Below are positions 1-9,847 of a stretch of DNA of 64,000 nucleotides, in pieces. The stretch comes from Cerrena zonata. Lineage: Eukaryota; Basidiomycota; Agaricomycetes; Polyporales; Cerrenaceae. Every line of letters starts with the position of its first letter. Position 1 is the first letter of the stretch. A program made the position numbers and the translations under genes. The stretch covers positions 372,001 to 436,000 of the forward strand of contig JASBNA010000016.1 in NCBI GenBank assembly GCA_038087015.1, given 5' to 3'. The notes under the pieces are model-generated. The model worked only from the letters and a program-made list of their open reading frames with translations. It made no database searches and was not told where the DNA came from.

Positions 1-2212
1 CACCTCCGTAAGCAGGTGGAGGAGGTCCGCTAGGTCCAGTGGGAGGGCCACCATAAGGCGGTTGTCCGCCCCGATTATCAAACCTGTTATCATAACCTCC
101 GCCTCCCCTCCCCCTCCACGACCTCCGCGATCATAACTATCATCTTGGTCTCTTGAACCGCCCCGGTGATTGTCACGATAATCTCGTCGATCCCAGTCGT
201 CTCCTCCCTGCCAGCCGCCACGTCCTCTACCCCGTCCTCCACGACCGCCACCACGGCGACCACGATAGCCTCCGTGATCTTCCCAGTCATGACCCCCACG
301 ACCACCACCGTACCCACCTCGGTCATCACGTCTGAATAACAATTAAGTACATCGATATTATGCAAGAACGAAGATTGGTCTTACCGAGGAGATGCCGGAT
401 TCCCTCTGGGTCCATCAGGCTCTGCAGCGAGTACGATTTCCATTACACCATCCTGAAGACCTTGGTGACGTAGACGATCGTATGCTTCATCGGCTGCCTG
501 TGGGAATTCTGTGAGTTGAGACTTGGACTAGAAAAGGTCAGATACATACCCTAGTATCAAAGAATTCCACATATCGCTGGCTGTAATGAAGACGAATGTT
601 AGATATCGTCATTAGAAAAGTTTTAAGTTTACTCACTCCATCCGATCCCCAATCGAACGCACTGATTTAACGTCTCCAAATTGTTGGAATTTGCGGCGAA
701 CTTCATTGTCGTCGATAGGCTGGTTGGTAGCAGAGTTTTTCAACGTTACCAATAGCGTTCCTTGAAGTTGCTATACAAATAATCGGGAGGGTAAGTCATC
801 TTTGTCATGATTATTTTCAAATATAAACCTACCTGGTTTCGTTCCTTGTCCCCGCCGCTGCGATCATCGCGAGGTAGTGAGTAATGAACATCGATCTGGA
901 AATTTCCTCGTTTCAGATGTTACCGGAGAACGGAAGGCCTTGGCACTTACGGGACGGCCGCTGATCTCTAGATCTTGTAATCGTTCTCTCGCCCTTTCAG
1001 CAGCTCGAAGATCAAACTGTACGCAATCACGCTTTTAGTGCCTTATTTCAGAGGCGTATTACACAATATTGACTCACGTAAGTGACAAAAACCATTCCGC
1101 GATTTGCAATCAAATCAAAGAATGTTTTTATCTCGCCATGCTCTTCGAACAATCCACGAACTTCTGACGAATCAGTCTCATACTGTACGAAACACATGCA
1201 TTAGCTTATGACGTCCTCAAAAGATCGGAAACGGAGAGTCGACCGATATGACGACTCGGGTAAACTTAGAAATGAACTCGCCTTGATGTTGCGAATGAAC
1301 AAGGTACGACATGGCCGTTCTCGTTGTATTCGCTCCTCAATGATAGAATCGTGGACCTTATCATCTCTCTCACGTTTTGGTGGGGCGCCTCCGCGTTTGG
1401 TGAAGCCGCCACGTCCATATCCACCTTGCCCATAGCCAGGGCCGGAGCCGTCTAACGAAAAAAGATTACAATCATGTGAGCGGGGGATCGTTTCATTATG
1501 GTAGAAAGACCGGGGAGAGCGGCAAAGACCCAGGAGTAGTGAAACATGTACCAAGCCATGCACCAACAACGTGCCCACAAGTGACCATAAGTGAGCGCCT
1601 CGATGTTCAATCCTTCAGAATAGGGCCCGAAATTTCCAGCAAAAGAAATAAAGATACGAAGATGCGGTACCGGGAAAGGGGCCGGTAGAGCTCACACTAA
1701 CATGCTCGCTCATTAACAGCTGGAGATTCAGCAACCGACGCTCAGTGAAAAAACATGTCGCCAAGACTCGGATGTGTCTCAATAATCGAATCCTGCCTTT
1801 CATGCTCTCAGATCACAACGTAACTTTCAAGCGCACCTTCATTATAACTCCCGTAGTTCTGATCATAGGAACCAGAGGCATCTGTTGCAGAGCCATACTG
1901 AGCAGGCATTCCAGCATTGTAACTGCCATTTTGATAGTAGGGGTCTTGTGAGGCAGCAGAGTCGTAGCTATTGTAACCTCCTATGTCGCCCTGAGGAGGG
2001 CCTTGATCATATGCTAAGTTTGCGTCATAGCCGGCACCACCATAGCTAGGTGCGCCTCCTCCACGCCCACCACGGTAACCACCTCTGCCGCGGCCAGGCC
2101 CACCCCTTTCTGAGTAGCGATGTGATCTGTCAGGACCAAAGCCCCCTTGCGCGGGGCCACCTCTTCGAGGGTGCTCGTATCCCCCTGCGTAGGGATGGTG
2201 ACGGTTGTTCAT
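1..2212 (-). CDS. RNA-binding protein with two RRMs and RGG/Tyr-Gly-rich tails (Mei2-like arrangement), 3' end cut by window
   Basis: The ATG at 2212 opens a low-complexity Gly/Tyr/Arg-rich N-terminus with RGG repeats (exon 2212-1837). A 385-nt intron follows, then exon 1451-1282, which ends in RTLFIRNIK, the first strand (RNP2) of RRM1. RRM1 goes on after a GC-AG intron with YETDSSEVRGLFEEHGEI and RGMVFVTYFD. RRM2 starts near QGTLLVTLKN and includes RYVEFFDTRAADEAYDRL. The order RTLF.RNI / linker IDVHYSLPRDD / GTLLV resembles RRM1-RRM2 of fungal Mei2-like proteins; this is family recall, and the Mei2-defining third RRM is not in the window. The last exon (331 downwards) is RGG-rich. Near base 100 the frame encoding Gly/Pro/Tyr-rich sequence changes (see findings). 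The gene probably binds mRNA in cytoplasm or nucleus. It shares a roughly 400-bp divergent promoter with the Rab5 gene. Confidence 0.8.
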
Positions 2213-2615
2213 GTTTACGGGGAAGCTGCAGGCGCTTTTCTTTCAGTTGAGGGAAACGGCTCAAGAGACAGGGTTTGTGCAGTTGATGTTGACGTGTCTG
2301 GCTGAGAAGCTGATGTACAGTGTACGCAAGAACAGGAGTGACTTTGGGGTCACTTTTTCAGATGGATGCTCAACTTAGGTGTGCAGCTGAGGGGGTCGAC
2401 GAGCAACCGAGGGTCGTGAAGATGGTCGACGTTGAGAGCAAGATGAGAATCAATTTTCTTTTGCCGGTGCTTGGGAGCCAGTTGCTTTCGGAGCGTGGGA
2501 AGGGTCACGTGCACCAGCTCCCGCTCACTCGTGGCCTCGTGGACCAGCGCAGCCCAAGCCGGTGCAGCAGTCAAGTCGGTCGAGGGCCATAGTCGGTTCA
2601 TTCTCCTCCACCACC
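2213..2615. promoter_or_regulatory. Divergent intergenic region between RRM gene and Rab5 gene
   Basis: This 403-bp stretch separates two ATGs that face away from each other, so it must hold both promoters and 5' UTRs. No clear TATA box was seen. The Rab5 start has a good Kozak context (CCACCATGTC). The longer open frames here look like chance. Confidence 0.5.
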
Positions 2616-3642
2616 ATGTCCAAGCAATTCCAGTTCAAACTCGTCCTCCTAGGTACGTATTCTCGTCTATCGTGATATAACAAAAGTGTTTATGTTCTCT
2701 ATAGGCGAATCCGCGGTCGGAAAGTCGAGGTATGCATTTCTTGTCTCAGACCCAGAATGGAGTCAGACGTACACCTCCTAGTTTGGTCCTCCGTTTTGTC
2801 AAAGATCAGTTCGATGATTACAGAGAAAGTACTATCGGCGGTATGTTCAAAGCGTCCTCCCAACATATGATAGGCGTGCTTATCGGAACTATAGCGGCAT
2901 TCCTCACTCAGACAGTCAGTCTCGATGATGGCACCACAGTAAAGTTTGAGATTTGGTATGTACCGCCTTCTCCTGTATTTCTCTTATCCTCACAGTGCAC
3001 AGGGATACGGCTGGACAAGAACGATATAAGGTAGGTATTACGCATTCCCAAACCTCCGAATTAAGACACTGATATTTCATAAAACAGTCACTGGTATGTC
3101 TCTCCGCACACGACTCCTCATCTATCCATCCAACTCCCCCCTCAGGCACCCATGTATTACCGTAATGCCAATTGTGCAGTGGTCGTGTACGACATTACAC
3201 AAACCGCATCACTAGAGAAGGCCAAATCATGGATACGAGAACTCCAACGTCAAGCAGACCCATCCATTGTCATCGCCCTCTGTGGCAATAAATCTGATCT
3301 CGCCGCCCGACGTCAAGTTACTCAAGAAGAAGCTCAGAAGTACGCCGAAGAGGAAGGTCTTATGTGGGGCGAGACCTCTGCCAAGTCTGGTGAAGGTGTC
3401 TCTGACATTTTTACTGCTATCGGTGAGTGCCGGGATGAAGGTGCCTGATAATGATGGTTTACTGAGTGTTTATTGCTATCTCCTTGTCATGTCGGGGAAT
3501 CACAGCTAAGAAGCTTCCGTTGACTGCTCCCCCATCTGCACGAGCTGGAGGTGCGAGAACAGGTCCCGCAGCAAGGACAGGGGTCGATTTGAACAAGCAG
3601 ACGAACGCCCAGGGTGGACAGAACGAGCAGTGCAATTGCTAA
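2616..3642 (+). CDS. YPT5: Rab5-family small GTPase (Ypt5/Vps21 type)
   Basis: Early-endosomal Rab GTPase controlling endosome tethering and fusion. Eight exons splice cleanly: 2616-2652, 2705-2729, 2782-2840, 2895-2955, 3003-3030, 3088-3093, 3146-3422, 3506-3642. They total 630 nt, 209 aa. Motifs visible: P-loop GESAVGKSS, Rab5-specific switch [13 protein letters not shown], switch [18 protein letters not shown], and ETSAKSG. The protein ends in a basic/Gln-rich tail and CNC, a CXC double-geranylgeranylation signal. Length is normal for Rab5. Exon 6 is only 6 nt (TCACTG, Ser-Leu) and is needed to give KSLAPMYY, which is invariant in Rab5 proteins. The ATG has an A at -3. Confidence 0.96.
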
Positions 3643-4190
3643 ATTCTTCTCGTTTCCCATTCTCCCGCTTCGATACCACCATCCGCGCTTCAGTGCATAC
3701 TGCGCTTGACTTACCTCTGGCATATTTTCTTCTCTTCTTCCGTTGTGCATTCTTTGTTGTGGTTCTCTCGGCACATATTTTTGTAGTCTATCCCAGTTGC
3801 TATTCCTGTTTTATACGGACTTCCCTTTTTCCTTGACTCACTTCCATTGCATACTCGGAGCAAATCTTCCCCCTCTCAATCAAGAGACATTTTCCGCGAT
3901 GTCCATGTCAACCACACTTACACGTACGATTGCCATGTTTTTGATGATGATTCCGAATATGTGACGATTATGATTATGACGAGTACATGGGAATGGATGC
4001 TGCTACTATATGCTACACAGATTGAAAAGGAAAGTGGTGAAAGAGAGATGTTAGCACGGAAATGCCCCGTTGACCGAAGAAACCCAGAAATGAAAATAAA
4101 AAAAGATACCAAAAAAGATGACCACTCTAAAAATGCTGTCATAAATTGTCCCAAATATATCACCTAAAAATGTCCACCTCAAGGACCAGA
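3643..4190. other. Convergent 3' UTR region (Rab5 / RasGEF)
   Basis: This 548-bp stretch lies between the stop codons of two convergent genes. It includes an A-rich tract around 4090-4115 that could serve 3' end formation. No conserved coding signal was recognised. Confidence 0.5.
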
Positions 4191-6979
4191 TCAGAACCCA
4201 GCCATCTCCAGCCCTTTCCTGATATCCGCACACTCGATCTCATTCTGCTGCACCTCCTGACTCTTACTCCAAAACGTATCAGTGTCGATCTCCTCAGCCT
4301 GGGCCAAGCTCGACTCGATGAACGCCATCGTAGAAGAGTCCTCCGAAAACGTATACATCTTCGCTTGATGCTGCACCATCGCGCTCACGACATCGCTCCA
4401 TCTCTGTCTCTTGACGAAGTTGACCAAGGTGGTACTGGTATTACTCCCGATGATGGTGTTATCAAGATACTGATCGTTGATATGTGTGATGTCTGTCAAG
4501 TACATCCCCACGAAGGGAACGCAGGGTCCGTCGACGGCTTGTTGGAGCATACGGAAGGCAGAGAAGTTGCCTGCGGGGTCGTTGCATTTGATTAGGTTGT
4601 CGAGTTGGGATGTACGCCCGACGTAAGCCCAGGTGAGGCTCAGTCGAGTGATGACGACACTTGAGAGGGCGGTGACGAGGGCACTGAGAGATGCGTAATT
4701 GTTCATCGCACGGCATTTCTAAATTCCAACAAAAGTCAATCAGCATCTCTCCACACACACACACGCAAAAATGACCAGCATCAAAAAGATAAGGGATGGA
4801 AGAGAACACACATACCTCGGCGACCTTTATCCAGAAATCCACCACATCCGCCCTCTTGGTCACCTTTTCCGTCTCCAGGATTGTCGATTTGACCCAAGCA
4901 GCCACTCGGTCATGGGTAGCGATGAACGTATTAAGGTTCCCACCCTTTATCCGGCGGCCGATTCTGTCTCTTGATCCAATCGAAGCATTCCTGAGGCTGG
5001 ATCTTCGAGTAAAGTTTATGATCATGCAAACAAAGATGTTCTGCCACTTTTGAAGGATCCATCTTTGTTAGCTCACCCGGCTTGATCGTCTTGCCTTTCT
5101 TTCGCTTCGTGGGTGATTTCCCAGACTTGGGGGATGTGGGGATTTCGAACGTCTAAGGAAATCGCTACCGTCAGGACCTAGTTGAGGTTGTTGACGATTG
5201 CACAGGACAACTTACTATTCGCTCGAGAACACCCATAACCTGCTTTGCGAGTACTCGGTTTGTAGCGGGTTCGATGATACTGGCCAAAAATTCCTGCAAT
5301 CGCCTGGCCACTGGCGGATCGTCCTGGACCATTCTATGGTGTTCCAGCCAGGTCGCAAATACGAGCAAGACCCGCTTCTGAGTTGGGAAACATTTCTTTT
5401 CTCTCCATAGTACGAGCTCTGCCTCTGACAGTCCTATTGGTTGTTTCATATAATATCTTGCAAGTAATAGATCGAAGATTTCATCTGGGGTTGCGAATGT
5501 CTTGTAGGACATTAGAAAGGCATGTCGGAATGGGGGACCTTGCGAAGGCCCTACGCACACTCGTCAATATCGTGAAAGGATAAAAATTTCATATGTGACG
5601 TACTCAGAGGCTCCGAAGTCAACCGCTCCACCAATGCGGGGACTGTACCAGCACAGACCGTCCCATTAAACTCCAACTTGAGTTCCTCGGGTGTGAATTC
5701 CGACTGTAGATACCACGGTGTATTCCCTTTACCAGCCCACGCATCGTAAAGGGCCTGAGCTTCATCATCTCCCGTAATCTGCCTGACCTTATCTGACTTG
5801 GGTGTATGCGTGCGCGCCATCATCCGGACTGGAGAATAAGCCTCGATCGAATCAGCCACTACAGGACTGCTAGCCAAGAAATCGACCTCTTCGACGTTAC
5901 TGGACTCGATGAGAGTTGAGAGCCTGCTCAGGGAATTACTGTCGTCTATAAGTACGGGACGCCTCCGACGATGTCGGTTCATAAGAAGGGAAGATGGATT
6001 GTTATCTGTGCGCGTCTTTATCGGAGAATGAGTTGAGGCCGGCAATGGCGTTGATAAACTACGCAGGGGTATGGGGCGAGAGTTATTGAACGTTCCTGTC
6101 TTCGGTGGGGGTGTGGGCATTGGTGTTAAGGGCGAGGGCGGGTAGGGTAAAGGTTTCGACTGCCATTCTATAATTTGGCTTGGCTCGCCATCCGGTTCTT
6201 CGGTGTAAATGTTGGCGTTGTCCTTGCTTGGGACTAGAGGGCTGAACGCAGGTGATGAGGGGAATAAGTTCATATTGCCACCGGGGCTGAGACCATTCCC
6301 TTTGGCTATCCTTGGCGAAGACTAAGTAGGTCCGTCAGGTCAGATACCAAGGTACAGCCCCGTGTAGAGAACAAGGATGCAACAAACCTTAGCTCCATCC
6401 AAAGGCATCCAATCGAACTCCCGCATAGTGTCAGCGGGAGAAGCCACATAATCATCTATGATTACACTGGTGGAATAGGCTCTTTCGCGAGTCTCCTGGA
6501 CTCGTACATCTTGCTTGGCAGAAGCGGCCCTTCGCAAACGCTCTGCAGTCGTCTCGGAAATTGGCTCCACGTAGGCGCTAGGTATCCAGCCCACTGTATG
6601 GTCGTTTTCTCGAAGCGCAGCCCACCAGCCCTGTTAAAAACAATAATCGAAGATGATCGAAGTGATCAGCACACATAGGTCTATACAGAAGCTAGAACGG
6701 AATAGGACTAACCGAATCCTCCTGCTTTACTATGTCTAGGATCTCGTTCTTTTTAAACGAGAGCTGGTCCTCATCTCCAGCGGCAAAGTCGTACAAGCAT
6801 AGAACATGGAAAGTCCCTGCGCTTGAGGGAGTAGTGTCGAATGATGTTGCTATGCTTGCACGGGCAGACGAGATGTCGGAAGCAGGTGAGGTACAGTATT
6901 CCGGCTGGAATGTGGTTCTAGTAGCGTCGATTGAGAGTCTAGGGAGCTGACGGCGAGCGATATCTACACGGACACCCAT
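4191..6979 (-). CDS. CDC25: SH3-RasGEF protein (Cdc25-like Ras exchange factor) with apparent frameshift
   Basis: Guanine-nucleotide exchange factor for Ras, acting at the plasma membrane upstream of adenylate cyclase/MAPK signalling (family knowledge). The start ATG at 6979 gives MGVRVDIARRQ; a longer frame upstream opens only with TTG. An SH3 domain lies at about aa 57-114 (LCLYDF, GWWAAL, GWIPSAYVEP). A Ser/Pro-rich linker follows. RasGEF_N includes LMSYKTFATPDEIFDLLLARYY. The catalytic CDC25 domain includes DPSKVAEHL, LYSKIQPQECFDW, WVKSTILETE, RADVVDFWIKVAEKCRAMNNYASL, and SLTWAYVG. Introns are short and phases agree, except at 4938-4950, where the frame must slip by one base inside AAAGGGTGGG to continue the catalytic domain. 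The protein would be about 750-800 aa, shorter than yeast Cdc25. It ends GLEMAGF-stop at 4191. Confidence 0.88.
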
Positions 6980-8256
6980 GATTACAGAGAGTTGTTGTAG
7001 AGGCGAGTGAAGGGTCAAAAAAGGACGGAAATCAGAGTCGGGGTATGGTGGGTAAAGGAAGCAGGGATACTTGTATGCAGAGGGGAGTTTAGGTTACCAA
7101 TTGCAGGACATAGCTGTCAAATAGAACGCGAGCTGTGGGACTGTGAGGGAGGCCTGTGTTGGCTGTGACCGTTCGTGTCAGGTCACAATATGATCTTGCC
7201 CATACCGCTATAGCGACCGCATCAACACGATCATCTCCACCGTCCCTGACCGCGCCCCCCTCCTCTCATCGTCCCTTCCGTGATCTCCCCGATAGGTCAT
7301 TCCCATTATGAATGCCATGTCCCGAGTCTCACCAGCTTGAAACATCGTGCAGCGGAGAACACTGGGACCTGCTCAACCATGTCCGTGCCCGAATGCATCA
7401 TGTCTATCATTGTACTGCTGTTTAACAATGACGGATGTATTGCCAATAGAGAAGCTGCGAATAAGCAGCAGAATTGCACACCCTCTCTCCGGGTCCGCAG
7501 CCTGGATATTCAACTACGCAATGCCGGCAAATAAGAGGTGAGCAACCATTAGCTGTGAGGGGCCAGTAACTCGGTATAGCCTCGACCTATTCGGTTCAAA
7601 GCACCGTGTTTACCTCGAATCGAATACCAGAGCCCGCGAGCTGTACCCTTGTTTTACGCACAACACCTCGATGTCTTCAAGAACAAAGATGTAAAATCTG
7701 AGACGTCGCTCAATTAAGGTAGAATGTTGTTTTTTTGACATAATTGAATGTCACTGTATGCACAGGAATGCAATGATATCATTCTACGATGTTGTCAAGC
7801 AAGGCCCTGGAGGTTATGTCACGGGCCTCACCATGATCCTCAAGTTGCCAGGTATCTGATAAGCTGTACCCTACGGTCAACGGTCCTAACCACAGATGAA
7901 CTGCGGTCGACAGATTAATAGTATTGTACTCGACACATCCATCTCATATCCAAAGCCTCTGCCAGTGTAGATCAAATACAGTCAATGTCAAATCGCAAGT
8001 CGCGTTGAGAGGCAGGAGTTGCTTAAACCTTCCGTTTGTTCCGAAAATGAATACGACGAAGATGAGCTATTTATGGAAGGTCCCAGGGACCCGGACGAAA
8101 CCGCATGATCGCGATCAACCAATTTAGCCGAGATTGCGATCCAGCAACTACGCTAGAACGCTGTACAGTATTACGCGCAATCCACTCTGTTGCATACTGC
8201 GGCTTTCTACACTTGCTCTCTTACCTCCTGAAACATTACATATCGTTACTCTCAAG
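6980..8256. promoter_or_regulatory. Divergent intergenic region between RasGEF and IST1
   Basis: This 1.28-kb stretch is between two divergent genes. It has a pyrimidine-rich block around 7215-7290 (top strand) that could be core promoter or 5' UTR. Only short, unconvincing open frames are present, and no conserved protein motif was seen. Confidence 0.45.
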
Positions 8257-9847
8257 ATGGTGCCGTGGAACGCCGCTAAAGCAAAGGTAATCAACACCTC
8301 TGCCCTATAGCATATACCTAGCGGAACTGATAATACCAACACATCACATTTGTCACTAGGTTCAACTTCGGTACATCTGCTTCACGCTGTCCTATGTCCT
8401 CTCTGAACCTCATCGGTAGACTATAGAATAGGCGTCCAGCGACTAAGGACCTTGCAAGAGAAGAAGAATGCACAAGCAAAGGCCTCACGACGTGACATTG
8501 CCATGCTCCTCGAGAAGGGACGCGTGGAGACTGCTAGGATCAAGGTAGAGAATAGTAGGTCCGCAGCTCCCCCATCCTGCTTCGTACTGACGAGATATTT
8601 TGTAAACTTGACTCTATAGTTATCAATGAAGACATCTATGTAGAATTATTGGAATTGCTCGAACTCTATTCCGAACTCCTTATCGCACGATTCGGTGTAT
8701 TGGATCAACCGTACGCACTTTCCAACCCCAATTCTCCACGTCATGCGGTGGTGTACTGACCATCATTTCATATCTCAAGAACACGGGAACCAGATCCTGG
8801 AGTAGTAGAGGGAGTTAACGCAATCATTCATGCTGCACCGCGAACAGAGCTCAAAGGTAAGTTCTCAATTCCGCATAGATCAAGTTATTTTTGTGCCTGT
8901 CTTAACGAGGGTGATCTTCAGAACTCCATGTCCTACGAGACATTTTGATGCACAAATATGGCCGAGAATACTCCCAAGCGGTTATGGACAATCAGGACGG
9001 TTGCGTCACAGAACGTGTAAGCAACAATACAACCTATCGCCGCGGCCTCGTTGCCCACTTCAACGCCGTTGCTAATTATATTTTTCTTCCCCAACGCCAC
9101 TTCTGTTCCCATTGCATTATAAACAATCATGGTCCCATCTCTCCATTCCGCAAACCCTCCGTCATCTGTATCTCTACAACTATCACAATATATGACAGGT
9201 AACGAAGAAACTAGTCGTCGCAACCCCATCAACCGAACTCGTCGATGCATATCTCTCCGAAATAGCCAAGGGATACGGTGTCGAATGGGCCCCTGCGACT
9301 CCTGATCTGCCCAAATACGACGAAGAAGACGACGGTGGTGATAACGATGGTGAAGGTGGCGTCAAGGTTTGTTCCCCACTTTTTTTGTTTTCCTGAACCC
9401 ATTTCCAAACACACACACACCCTCCCCACCCCATCCATCACTTCTCGCTTCTCTGCCGTCAATGTGGTGGCGGTTCCTTAACTTTCCATCATTAACCGTT
9501 AACGGTCCTCACGGTGACTTACCGCTTTACTGGCTTTCTGACCCCATAACCAAAATTTTCAGAAGCCCACGCCTGAGAAGAGATCGTTAGAAACCGAGGT
9601 CCCTCTCAAGGCAGATGCCATCTCTGCCGAGGCGCGTCGGGCTGGGGTGCGGACGCCCAAATTGCCTGATGTGCCGCCGACGGATGAGTCGATAGACGAG
9701 AAATCTAACACTGCGACATCTGCTACTTCCGCTACAACGACTGGTGCTGCCAAGGCTAGTACTACGGCGAAACAGCCTCCACCACCGAAACCTGAAGATG
9801 AATTTGAAGCGCTAGCGAGGAGGTTCGAGGCATTGAAGAAACGCTGA
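8257..9847 (+). CDS. IST1: IST1, ESCRT-III-associated regulator of Vps4
   Basis: Ist1 binds ESCRT-III (Did2) and Vps4 and tunes multivesicular body formation and endosomal recycling. Eight exons: 8257-8286, 8360-8370, 8427-8554, 8620-8710, 8780-8856, 8922-9016, 9199-9366, 9563-9847 (885 nt, 294 aa, frame intact). The start MVPWNAAKAKVQL and the block LRTLQEKKNAQAKASRRDIA, then VETARIKVENIINED and LLELLELYSELL, are the Ist1 hallmark. The acidic middle (DLPKYDEEDDGG) and Pro-rich linker precede a C-terminal LARRFEALKKR, which fits the MIM1 pattern LxxR(L/F)xxLK that binds the Vps4 MIT domain. Exon 2 is only 11 nt. Length is close to other fungal Ist1 proteins. Confidence 0.96.

Noticed and set aside
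4750..4770. CA microsatellite (also near 9410)
   Set aside because: Short dinucleotide runs within introns; ordinary.
5221..5280. Sequence resembling a tRNA B-box (GGGTTCGATG)
   Set aside because: It lies inside the RasGEF coding exon and has no A-box or cloverleaf around it.
6980..7018. N-terminal extension of the RasGEF protein (MTLHSPLQQ...)
   Set aside because: The codon at 7018 is TTG; the first real ATG in frame is at 6979.
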